Positions 1 through 8,714 of a DNA stretch of 10,586 nucleotides are shown in pieces. A program made the position numbers and the translations under genes. Location of the stretch: NCBI GenBank assembly GCA_958430865.1, contig CAUDNR010002513.1:73327-83912 (forward strand). The letters run 5' to 3'. The stretch is from Entrophospora sp. SA101 (lineage: Eukaryota; Glomeromycota; Glomeromycetes; Entrophosporales; Entrophosporaceae). How positions within the stretch are numbered: the stretch's first letter is position 1; every line of letters starts with the position of its first letter. The notes under the pieces were generated by a model, which was not told where the DNA came from, ran no database searches, and saw nothing but the letters and a program-made list of their open reading frames with translations.

Positions 1-688
1 TTTATTTATTAAATCAAATTTCATCTAAGGTAAGTGATTGATTTAACTTCATCATCATCACATCTGATAAGATTATAATCTATTTATTTATGTTTACTAA
101 ATCTTAATATTCATTTTATTTATTTATTTCTTAATACAATAATTTAATCTAATCTTATCAGATGTGACACAACGTAACATATTATTTACTAATATATTTA
201 TTTATTTATTAATTAATTAATGCAGGTAAAATAAATGATTAATTCAATCTTATCTTATCAGATCTGATACAACGCAACATTTATTTATTATATTATTTAT
301 ATTAATATTCAAATAAAGGATGTTGATCGTGTCTTGTACCCACACCATGTTGGACATTATCTCGGATTGGATGTTCATGACACACATGACATTGATCGTT
401 CAAAAATATTGAGAAAAGGAATGGTTATAACTATTGGTATTTATTTATTTATTAATTTATTTTCACCTGATCACTTTTCTGGTTTTTATTTATTTATATG
501 AACTTTTAAATAATTGTGCTATAGAGCCAGGAATATACGTTCCTCGTAATAAAGCGTACCCAGAACAGTATCACGGAATGGGCATACGTATAGAAGATAA
601 CGTGTTGGTCGGGGAAAGTGATCCGATCGTGTTGAGTTCTAGTGCACCAAAAGAAATTGTTGATATTGAATATTGTATGAACAAATAA
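1..688 (+). CDS. ICP55: ICP55/XPNPEP3-like mitochondrial Xaa-Pro aminopeptidase, C-terminal exons (5' partial)
   Basis: The visible exons are 1-29 (less certain), 319-436 and 525-688 (stop TAA), giving the last 102 residues. The family is metallopeptidase M24B; ICP55 trims one residue from mitochondrial proteins after presequence removal. The sequence shows the pita-bread C-terminal motifs in order: [15 protein letters not shown] (HxxxHxLGxxVHD, with a metal-binding His), TIEPGIYVP (metal Glu, split by the second intron as G|AG) and GIRIEDN (metal Glu with the preceding Arg). The spelling [10 protein letters not shown] is closer to ICP55/XPNPEP3 than to cytosolic APP1 or bacterial PepP. The two Asp ligands and any presequence lie left of the window. 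Introns are 30-318 (GTAAGT..AAG, 289 bp) and 437-524 (GTATTT..TAG, 88 bp); phases agree. Exon 1-29 is stop-free and in phase with 319, but too short to identify by itself. The next gene is convergent. Confidence 0.9.
58..280. repeat. Inverted plus direct repeat family inside ICP55 intron
   Basis: Positions 58-75 and 150-167 are perfect 18-bp inverted repeats built on CATCTGATAAGAT / ATCTTATCAGATG. Positions 141-180 recur directly at 241-280, exactly 100 bp away, with 35 of 40 bases identical by my alignment. The third copy has become a perfect 14-bp palindrome at 256-269 (TATCAGATCTGATA). All copies lie in the 289-bp intron at 30-318, separated by TTTA-rich filler. They could be remnants of a small foldback element or a tandem duplication. 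Confidence 0.75.
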
Positions 689-1530
689 ATAAACAAACAA
701 CAAACAAACGAATGAATCTAGAATCTAGAAGATTAATAATTTTATTTTTAATTTTTACTTTTGCCAAGAAATAAATTAAAAATTAAATTATTTTCATAAC
801 AAGTTTTTAATTGTAAAAATTTATTTTACTTTTTTTTGCCTTGTTATTATTATTTATCTTTTTTTCCTCATCAACTTATTATTAAAAGAATAAGAAAAAA
901 TGCAAAAAATAAAAGAACTTTCGCAAATTTAAGATTTTATCGTGTAACAACCACCACTACTACGTCAATAAACAACAAATATCTTTTTTAGGTTTCAAGT
1001 GTTAGTGTAAGTGTATGCTCTAAAAGGAATTTTTAATTTATTATTTTCCATTTTGTTGTTAAGAAAATTTATATGAACTTTATTATAAAAATAAAAGTAA
1101 CTCGTATAAATAAATTTTTTTTTAAAATAATCAACAGAAATAAAACTATCAATTAAATTAGATAGTATAAAAAAATTAAAGTTTTTTTTCTTGTTACATA
1201 ACTTCTAGCCAAAGAATCAAACAATAAATAATAAATAAATGAGTCGGATGAGATGAATTGTTGTTTAGTACGTGCTTGATTAATCAATCTTTGATTAATT
1301 AATAATCATATTCAAATAATTGCTAGTTATAAATGATAAATATTTTATTTCGTTTGTTTTGATTTTTTCATCGATAACTATATGCATTATTATTATTATA
1401 TTTATATTTATATTATAATAATATCTAATTCTAATAATAATTATCACTTTTATACCACCATATTTTTTTATAATATACCATACTATCATCCCCCTATCAT
1501 CTCCACCACTCTCCACTTTTCTCATATTTA
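689..1530. other. Gene-free gap between convergent genes
   Basis: The stops of the ICP55-like gene (+) and the PBN1-like gene (-) face each other across 842 bp. The first 30 bases after the ICP55 stop are an AAAC/AAAT-type simple tract. A near-palindrome of repeated TCTAGAA follows at about 717-731. A perfect 12-bp palindrome TTGATTAATCAA lies at 1276-1287, with a partial direct copy just after it. The rest is AT-rich with long T and A runs, as expected for two 3' untranslated regions. Open frames here are short and of low complexity, and I call none of them. Confidence 0.6.
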
Positions 1531-3709
1531 TTAATCAATTTTATTTTTATCTTGCGCGTTTTTAGCAGCAATTTTTTTTGAAACAGTCCAAAAAATCCAA
1601 AAACTTCCAATTAGAACAACTAATATTGTCCATAGTTCAACAATCTTTAAATGATTCAATTGACCAATTGGTACTTTAACTAATTCTATTGGCCAATGGT
1701 TTTGTTGTATGGGTAGAATATATTTAATTTGTTTTCTTTTATTATTATAAAAAAGTGATAATGGTAATGGTGTTTGTGAAAATAACGGATCTTTTATCAC
1801 AATCCAAAAATAATTAAAAATTAATATTATTAATATTATAGCATTTATAATTACAATTATACTGCATTAAATATTTACCTGGTTTGTCAATATTATTATT
1901 CTTATTGTTATTCTTGTTATTATTTGATTTTTCATCACATAAACAAACTACCAAAGGCCATGGAACACTAACTGTTACATGACTATAATTATCATCATCA
2001 TTATTATTATGCTGATGATATTTTCTTGTATCACCAATACTAACACCACTCCTTTTTTTTTTCTTAGTTCCTCCACCTTCTTTATCTTCCGTTATCATGA
2101 TTGTGGAAGATGGTGATGATTGTAATTTATTTTTTGATGATGATGATGAAAATATAGATAATAATAATGTGGTCAGTGATGATGATAGTGTATTAGTAGT
2201 AGGTAAGGGTGGTTGATATCTTAAATGTAAAGGAAACCTAAACACATCACCATTTATCATCATCTTCTGACTAATAATTGCAACGTTGCCCCATCTTAAT
2301 GATTTATCACCAACTGGACTTTCTAGATTCATTTCACCAAATATTTCAATCCTTTTATTATCATTTATGTCATTTGAGTCATCTAATTGATATTTATCAA
2401 CAATAAAAGTATTTGGTATGATATGAATAAATAATAATTTACAAGTTTCCTCATCTTCCATTCCTTTTATTTCATCATTGTCACCCTTGACAGTGGTATG
2501 GAAATTAGTATGAAATGTTTGATTTGGTGACAGAACAGAATTGAAAGAATAATTTAATGCAGGAGGTACACGATCATTTGGAACTGTTAACAGCGTTTCT
2601 ATAAATTTAAATTTTTGATGCTGTTGTTCAAATAATAATCTTGCTCCATAAAATGATTCATCATCAAATTTATCCCAAAATATTCCTATTTCCAATTTAT
2701 AACCATCGTCATTATTATCATTTTTATAGTTATTTTTATTATTAATATTTATAAACTCTTTTTCTTCTTTAACAATCTTTATGTCCTGATTCTCATATTT
2801 CCATAGAAATCTAAGATCCATCATTGGTTTTTGGATTTTTTCATCAAATTTTAAATTAAAATCCAAAAGTACTAGAGTATTTAGATTATTATTACTATTA
2901 TTGTCATTATTACTATTATTGTTGTTATTATCTTGAATTAAATAGTTTATTAGAATTGAAGATAATGATAAAGAAGGAGTATTTGAAGAGTAAAAATAAT
3001 ATTGTCCATTTTCCAATGATATTGATTGTGAGACATCAATAGGTTTTCTTTTCCCTTGAAAAAATAATTGTTGCTGTTGTTGTTGCTGCTGTTGTTGATA
3101 GGATTCACAATTAAAAATACCAAACAGTTTATCAAGTAATCGACATAATTTTGAAATATCTGCTAAATCATTTTCCTCTTCTACTTTTTCTACTGATCTA
3201 ATCGAAAAGCCTACATGAATGCCTGGAATAGGCAACACATTAAAAGGATGTTGAAATATACTACGACTTTCATATCCTTTATTCTCACCACCATCCTCTT
3301 TGTTTCTTTTATTCACCCATAACCCTTCTTCTTCTTCCTCCTCCTCTTCCTCCATCATAATCTGAACTCTAGCTGACCATTCAGTTTTCCAATCAGAAAA
3401 TAGTAACAGATCATTATCACCATTATTATTATTATTATTAACAAAAAACTTTTCAAGTGGCTTATAAATCTTCCATTCCCTAATTCCGGTAAAATTTTTA
3501 ATCAAGGCACAATTTTTTTCTGGGATCTGTATTTTATCATTTATAAAAGAATTGTCATCGTTACTGCTACTCGCTAGCACTCTATCAAAAAAAAATGTTT
3601 GTCGATGTCTAGTTAAATGTGATGATGGAGATGGAGATGAAGAAGATACTAGAAAAAAAATTATTAGTGAATTAATAATTATAAAAATAAATTGAAAAGT
3701 TGATTGCAT
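1531..3709 (-). CDS. PBN1: PBN1/PIG-X-like ER membrane subunit of GPI mannosyltransferase I
   Basis: There are two exons, 3709-1879 and 1790-1531. The 88-bp intron 1878-1791 has donor GTAAAT and acceptor AAAAG and splits an Asp codon, giving 696 residues. PBN1/PIG-X partners the catalytic PIG-M/Gpi14 that adds the first mannose to GPI in the ER. The sequence shows an N-terminal hydrophobic segment (about residues 6-22), a mid-protein LPIPGIHVGFSIR block, FRFPLHLRYQPP near residue 495, VTVSVPWPLVVCLC, then VPIGQL, one membrane helix (about 663-681) and a lysine-rich tail. HLRYQP followed by a Pro/Cys strand and VPxG plus a helix is the recognisable family pattern. It is much longer than human PIG-X (about 260) or yeast Pbn1 (about 415) because of Asn, Ser, Glu and Gln runs, including a low-complexity insert right after RYQPP. 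AATAAA overlaps the stop codon (1532-1527). Family call fairly sure; similarity outside the motifs is weak. Confidence 0.82.
3068..3097 (-). repeat. CAA/CAG run coding for ten glutamines in PBN1
   Basis: Ten consecutive Gln codons, a mix of CAA and CAG, follow NCESY. The interruption pattern is not a pure single-codon array, so selection on the protein run is possible. It lies between conserved blocks, in a probable loop. Confidence 0.9.
3326..3352 (-). repeat. GAA/GAG run coding for nine glutamates in PBN1
   Basis: Nine Glu codons follow the MM pair at 3353-3358 and precede Gly-Leu-Trp. The run lies in a variable stretch about residues 120-128, upstream of the conserved GIHVGFS block. Confidence 0.9.
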
Positions 3710-4000
3710 AATAATTGTAGAAAAAATTTATTAAAATATTTTTTTATTAGATAGATAATCGGATAATCCATTCACCATTCGTGCATATCACAAACAATCA
3801 TCACATTTTGATAAAATCGAATTCCTACTAAATAAGAAACAACCCCAATGCGTAACATTAGTACGGAGTGTGCGGAGAATGCACGGTACACAAACATTGT
3901 GGTTCATTCAGTATAGTGGACATTTGATTTCATTGGCTAAATTTTGTGACGATCTCCCTTCCAGATATCACGCAACAATTGGCTTGAAAATCGTTACGCA
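3710..4000 (-). promoter_or_regulatory. Probable PBN1 promoter side with two CCAAT boxes
   Basis: Upstream of the PBN1 start (reading the minus strand) are AGCCAAT at 3938-3932 and a second CCAAT within AGCCAATTG at about 3984-3977, roughly 225 and 270 bp before the ATG. CCAAT boxes are bound by the HAP/NF-Y complex in fungi. The less AT-rich stretch 3780-3980 around them stands out from its surroundings. No transcription start can be fixed from sequence. Confidence 0.3.
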
Positions 4001-4015
4001 AATTTGAAAAACAAA

Positions 4016-4043
4016 ATATTAATATTAATATTAATATTAATAT
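4016..4043. repeat. (ATTAAT)n hexanucleotide tract
   Basis: Four to five uninterrupted ATTAAT units lie in the gap upstream of PBN1. This is a simple microsatellite. Confidence 0.9.
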
Positions 4044-4305
4044 CTGAGGGAATGATAAAATAAAATGTTTATAACAAATAAAAAAATTAATATAGTATTT
4101 CTTTATTGAATGTTTATAATACATAGGCTTAGTTTTTCATTATACAGTCTAATATATTATTTGCTTTTAACTTTTCATTGACTTCATCAAATCAACATTT
4201 TACCTTTGATCATGAATTATCATCCATTATATAATATTGTATATATATCTGAAATTTCCTATAAATAAATAGATTGGTGGCATGAATATTAATACATGAA
4301 TTTTG

Positions 4306-4413
4306 AAAATAAAAATAAAAATAAAAATAAAAATATAAATTTAAATATGTAAATATAAATATAAATAAATATATATATATAAATATAAATATAAATATAA
4401 ATATAAAAAAAAA
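4306..4413. repeat. (AAAAAT)n / (AT)n / (AAATAT)n compound microsatellite
   Basis: The tract starts with AAAAAT units, passes through an interrupted AAATAT and (AT)n segment and ends with five AAATAT-type units and an A run. It is about 108 bp of pure A/T with no coding sense. Confidence 0.9.
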
Positions 4414-5072
4414 TATTTTAAATATGTTTTTTAAATTGTATACACCACTTTATAATTACACCCTGAGTATATCTGTTATTGTTGTTTAAAAATCCTTCTT
4501 GTTTTTTAAATGCATCGTAAAAAATCAAAGATACAACCTATTATATGATCTTTGTGCTATTGGATAAAGTTGAATATAAGTTATAAGTTATCAAATATAT
4601 AAAATAAATACTTATTTCTTTAAAGTATAATAATAATGAGAATATAGAATAAGTCTTTACCTGCAAGTATAATAATGACTTATTAATAAGTAAAATGTTA
4701 TCATTTATATTTTTAAAAAAAAAAAAAATAATAATAATAATAATAAATAATAATGACACAATTCTGACGGACAAGATCACAGAAGCCTTAAACTCTTACT
4801 TCTAAGGTAACTTATTGAAATCAAATTGATCAAATTGATCGAATTTTACCAAAATATAAAGCGATATATTAATATTATTATTAAAAAAATAAAATTTTCC
4901 ATAAAATGGGTTTTGTGCACAGTCACGCGACTTTTTTCTATTCTAAATTCAATTGAAATAGCAAGTTTCACAATATAAAAAAGATTGATGATCGATTTTG
5001 TCACAAATGATAAAACGAATGTCCACTATGCTCAAGAGTGGTGGGTGGATATGATGATAGTAAACTCCAAGA
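4414..5072. other. Gene-free AT-rich spacer
   Basis: I see no supportable gene on either strand. It contains an A14 run joined to an (AAT)n array at about 4715-4753, and a short direct repeat of AAATTGATC near 4825-4845. Short open frames on the minus strand here are composed almost only of Ile, Leu, Phe, Tyr and Asn, as expected from random AT-rich DNA. Confidence 0.6.
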
Positions 5073-5129
5073 TAAAACATCAAAATCATCAAAATCATTA
5101 AAATCGACAAAAGTGTCAAAGTCAGCAAA
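5073..5129. repeat. Degenerate 9-bp tandem repeat, AAAATCATC-like
   Basis: About five to six units of AAAATCATC / AAAATCATT / AAAATCGAC / AAAAGTGTC / AAAGTCAGC sit head to tail, diverging towards the right end. The period of nine keeps one frame open on each strand: a Lys-Ser pattern on plus, a hydrophobic Ile/Leu/Met pattern on minus. No flanking conserved coding sequence supports a gene. Confidence 0.7.
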
Positions 5130-5472
5130 CAGGCACAAAACATGAACAAAATAATTAATATTAGTAGTTCTTTTCTCCATAATACAAAAAAGTGCGGAGT
5201 ATTAGTATGCACAGAATTTCGTCATATATTATTGTCTCTCAAACGGTCAAAGTATTCTTTAATGGTAGAATAATTTTTGTTCATTATTATTGGCCAATTT
5301 AACGATCTGCAAAGTAAAAATAGTCAATCGACCAACTTTTAAGGATGATTTTACGAAAACCACAAGGACAACGACCGAATTTTTATTCACAGGTCAATCA
5401 ACTGAATCTCGAAGATCATTTTCGTATTAGGAAGTAATACCTTCAGAAAAAGTTTTTTATAACAGAAAAAAA

Positions 5473-5494
5473 TTTCGGCTATCAATAGCCGAAA
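5473..5494. repeat. Near-perfect 22-bp hairpin
   Basis: TTTCGGCTAT and ATAGCCGAAA are perfect complements separated by only CA. It is GC-richer than its surroundings and lies about 90 bp left of the 100-bp foldback element, so both may belong to one larger repeat. A terminator role is unsupported because no gene ends here. Confidence 0.75.
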
Positions 5495-5507
5495 AACCGT
5501 TTAAGGG

Positions 5508-5534
5508 ATAATAATAATAATAATAATAATAATA
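5508..5534. repeat. (ATA)n trinucleotide tract
   Basis: About nine uninterrupted ATA/TAA units lie between the 22-bp hairpin and the 100-bp foldback element. Confidence 0.9.
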
Positions 5535-5580
5535 TTTCGTATTACATTTTCACGTGATATAATAACCTGGCCAATAAACA

Positions 5581-5680
5581 TAGAGATTTAGTTTCATAAA
5601 AAAACCCGATTCGAACAGGTTCAAAAACCGAACCGAACCTAAACCAAAAACCGGGGGTTTTTTAAACCGCCACATCTCTA
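5581..5680. mobile_element. 100-bp foldback element, possible hAT-type MITE or solo hAT end
   Basis: The stretch begins TAGAGAT and ends ATCTCTA, a perfect 7-bp terminal inverted repeat. The ends align further imperfectly: reading inward, both pass through a GTTT-like step into A6-7 followed by CCC. Inside is a 7-bp-stem hairpin AAAAACC/GGTTTTT (5646-5662) and repeated CCGAACC/GGTTC units. TAGAGATG-type ends followed by GG(C)GGTTT and CGGTT repeats are a known style of hAT terminal repeat. The 8-bp target duplication expected of hAT is not visible; only CA flanks both sides. It could be an old insertion with decayed flanks, or one end of a larger decayed element. Confidence 0.5.
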
Positions 5681-5774
5681 CATTTAATTCCCCTTGCATA
5701 AATGATTTGCATATAAGCATCTTTACGAAATTACGTGAATTACGGTTTTTAATATTAAATATTATTCTTTTTTT

Positions 5775-5784
5775 CCAAATTTGG
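5775..5784. other. CCAAATTTGG palindrome, CArG-box match, beyond the eIF3d stop
   Basis: The ten bases fit the CC(A/T)6GG consensus bound by SRF-type MADS proteins exactly and form a perfect palindrome with T and A runs on either side. It sits about 75 bp beyond the eIF3d stop, not in a promoter of a visible gene. It may be a chance match in AT-rich DNA. Confidence 0.2.
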
Positions 5785-5857
5785 GAAAATGTATTTTCAA
5801 ATTACACATAATTTAAAAAATTAAATTTTAGAAACCATGAAATGGCTTTTATTTGCA

Positions 5858-8387
5858 TTAAGAATCTTCTTCTTCCTCATCTAATTCTTCACCATCATCT
5901 TGTATAGAGTCATCTTCAACCTCAAAAGAGTTTACTGGAACAGAATATAGCCTTATTGCAGGCTATATGGATTTTAAAAGTAAAATATTAATTTTGAAAC
6001 AACACATTACTATTGTCAATGACAGTTTATTGAATACAAATATATATATATTACCTTGTTAGGATCCTTAAGTAATACATATCTACCTTCTGGTAATTTC
6101 ATACATAAATCAATGATTGTTCTAACTATTCCCCATCCATTGGAAACAGACAAGTTCATTTGAGTGGCAAAATCACGTGGTTTGTAAACTTGAGTCCCCA
6201 AGATTACATGTCGAGTATTATCTTTAGGATTTGCTCTAGAAACATAGCTATAAAAATAAATAGAAAATTTCAAAATAATACCCTATTATATAAACGTGAG
6301 TTATATTGTTATTATATCATAGTTACCCTAATTTCATTTGATCAGCTTTTGCCAAAATACTTTGAACAGCCCATCTTGCCAATTTACAACTATTATTTTT
6401 CATTTCAGTAGCAACAACTGCACCACTCTGAGTATCTAATTTTTGACGCCAATCTAAAGCACCACCTGCACCTTGAGCACGTGTGTCAAATTCATTTAAA
6501 GCTTTTATGGTGATAAAGGAATCACCAGTTGATGTTTTGACAACTGAGTCAAGTTGAGTTCTAACAATCAATGCAAAATCTTCCTCTTCATTAATACTGA
6601 GATCAAACCGTCTATATTTATATGCACCTGGTGCCATGTATTCAATTTCATCCGTGGAATTAATAAATGGGTTGGGATTTTCAAATTCATGTTTTTCAGC
6701 CTATTATTATTGTTGTTGTAGTGTTCAAACAAAATAAAATTCATAAATATTTATATTTATATTTATATTTATAAAGTGGGTTAAATTTCTTTATACCTCG
6801 TTAACAACTTGTAATGCAAAAAAATTATTGATTTCTGTTGCTTCCAATGCTAAAGCACTAGGAGAATTTATATTATCTTTATCACCTGTTTCAAGAGGTG
6901 GATCAGTTGCATTTTCATTTACTGTTATAATATCTAATATGATTTTAAACAAATAAATAAAATTATAAATGTGGGTATTGTGAAAAAAAATTTATCATAA
7001 ATATACACATATATATATATGCATACCATATACACCATTATTTCTTTTGTCAAAGAAAAGTTTGTCACCAACTCGATTTATTACAATGTCCCATGGATAC
7101 ACAGACCTTGGGGCACACATAAGAAGACTTAGAATAGAATCCGTAGCAAAAACTGTTGCTTGATTATCTTTTGCCAGCTATTTATAATAATAAAAAAACA
7201 TGTATTATTTAATAAAAAATTTTATTAAAGAAATTTTATAAGATAATTACTTGTTCTATAATCGGATCTTTGGATGTGGTGGTAAAAAATCGAATGCGCT
7301 CGTTAGATAATAATGGTTTTTCAGTTTTGGTTCTAACCAGATCATAGCTTTTATCATAATAATACATGAATCCATGTGAAGATCTAAATTAAACAAACAT
7401 AGACATATACATAAATATTAGAAAATTGTCACTTTTCAAAATAATAGAACATTGAAAATATTTCCAACTTACAAATCCTCGCCATCATCTACATCCAAAT
7501 TAAGTTTAGTTAACCGAATAAATTCAATTTCTTCAAGTTCTTTCCATTCAGGCCCAACATTAACCGAAGATTCTCTTGATCTTTGTGGCTATTAAAATCA
7601 TAACTTTTTCAATAATATGATTACATAAATTTTCTTTTTTTATCTTTAAATTATAAACAAATTATTTATTAGAAAAGAAATAAATACTTTATCATAATCT
7701 TTCCAACCAAAGCGCCTTCTAATATTTGCTGGTGTGAATTTACCGCCGGTGGCATTTCTATTTTGTGTACCAAGTCTTTGATATTGTCCATTTCTGAATT
7801 GACGTTGTCCTTGACCTCTCATATTACCACGACCCTATTATTATTTTACAGAGAAAGTATCAATTGATTTGTTTTTTTAAAAAAATAAATCAATTCATCT
7901 TATATATATATATATATACTTTTGCACCACCAGTAGTTCTGTATGAAGTAGATTTTTTTTGATGTGTGGTTCGATTATCAACAACAGAAAAAGATGCTTC
8001 GTCATCAGCATGAGTATATGCAAAAGTACTAGATGCACCATATCCATATGCCGTATATTGATCTATGAAAAAATTTTAAAAAAAGTGACCAAAAATCAAC
8101 TCACTTCAAATTCAAGATCCTAAATAAATAAAATCGATAAACAAAAAATTATTGATAGATTAGAGCATACCACGATAACTACGATAAGTTGTTCTTTGTC
8201 TACCAGTCTGTTCCTTTTCTTTTTGTTCTGGTGTAAACCAATCAGCTATTCTTCCTAATTTATCAGCTTTGCTATAAGGAGCAAAAGGAATGTCTCTGAA
8301 TTTTTCTGGCAACATGAGAGGTGAAGGACCCCAACCATTTTCGTTATCGATAATTTCTGGGAGTTTGAATTTAGGTTCTTCCTCCAT
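5858..8387 (-). CDS. EIF3D: Translation initiation factor eIF3 subunit D
   Basis: eIF3d is the peripheral eIF3 subunit that contacts mRNA at the 40S exit and can bind the 5' cap itself. Ten exons join in frame to 571 residues (human: 548): 8387-8171, 8062-7920, 7834-7688, 7588-7473, 7383-7251, 7177-7027, 6933-6797, 6700-6327, 6247-6055, 5962-5858. In order: N-terminal NGWGP and [19 protein letters not shown] (about 18-44), the Arg/Gly/Gln linker [11 protein letters not shown] (from 121), [17 protein letters not shown], then the cap-binding domain (about 180-540) with [105 protein letters not shown] and LKDPNK, and an Asp/Glu tail (551-571). All nine introns (73-108 bp) end in TAG. AATAAA lies 4 bp past the stop. 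Budding yeast lacks this subunit. Confidence 0.97.
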
Positions 8388-8391
8388 TATA

Positions 8392-8422
<31 letters not shown>

Positions 8423-8460
8423 AATATGAGGTTCATCCAATCACCCACCACATTCATTCG
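8388..8460 (-). promoter_or_regulatory. eIF3d leader: (AT)n plus A15 tract and CCAAT-type box
   Basis: Read on the minus strand, the start codon is immediately preceded by about ten AT repeats (8408-8388) and, just upstream, fifteen consecutive A (8422-8408). A CCAAT element lies on the opposite strand at 8437-8443 (CCAATCA). No ATG in the (AT)n tract competes with the start at 8387, and eIF3d homology begins close to this Met, which supports the start choice. The transcription start cannot be placed, so whether the A15 tract is transcribed is unknown. Confidence 0.45.
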
Positions 8461-8714
8461 GACAGATTTATTGATGGACGGACGATTTATCGATTTATCA
8501 AAACCCTGAAAACTTCTAATTGGGGTCCCAGAAAAAATTCAGATGTAATTTTTATATACAGTAATTTTAATTTGGGCAGCAACTATATTGACAACACAAT
8601 TAAAAATATAACATCTGAACTTATATGTTATGTGTATGTTCTACCAAATTATGGTGTAATATTTAGAAAATATTTAGATGAACATAATCAGTTAGTAGTA
8701 CATTCATTTGTCAG

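Noticed and set aside
221..233. TGCAGGTAAA in the ICP55 intron, which could border a tiny exon (acceptor TGCAG followed at once by GTAAAA).
   Set aside because: It leaves no exon between acceptor and donor. The acceptor at 317-318 gives a phase-consistent join from 29, and a candidate acceptor at 261 opens onto an immediate in-frame stop.
1295..1525. 76-codon minus frame rich in Ile/Tyr/Asn downstream of PBN1.
   Set aside because: It reads simple ATT/ATA tracts in the shared 3' region and has no recognisable domain.
2950..3135. 61-codon minus frame inside PBN1.
   Set aside because: It is an alternative frame of the PBN1 exon, including the CAA/CAG run.
4640..4680. TTTACCTGCAAG, which on the minus strand looks like a CAGGTAAA splice donor, hinting at a gene in the gap.
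   Set aside because: No coding-like sequence on either side and no partner acceptor with a conserved exon.
4949..5212. 87-codon minus frame with a long hydrophobic segment, a candidate small membrane protein.
   Set aside because: The hydrophobic part is produced by the 9-bp tandem repeat; there is no conserved motif, splice support or codon bias.
5602..5622. T-arm-like ACCTG-TTCGAAT-CGGGT on the minus strand followed by a T run, resembling a pol III B box and terminator of a tRNA or SINE.
   Set aside because: The B-box and stem fit, but no acceptor, D or anticodon arms can be drawn upstream, and the stretch is better explained by CGGTT/GAACC repeats inside the foldback element.
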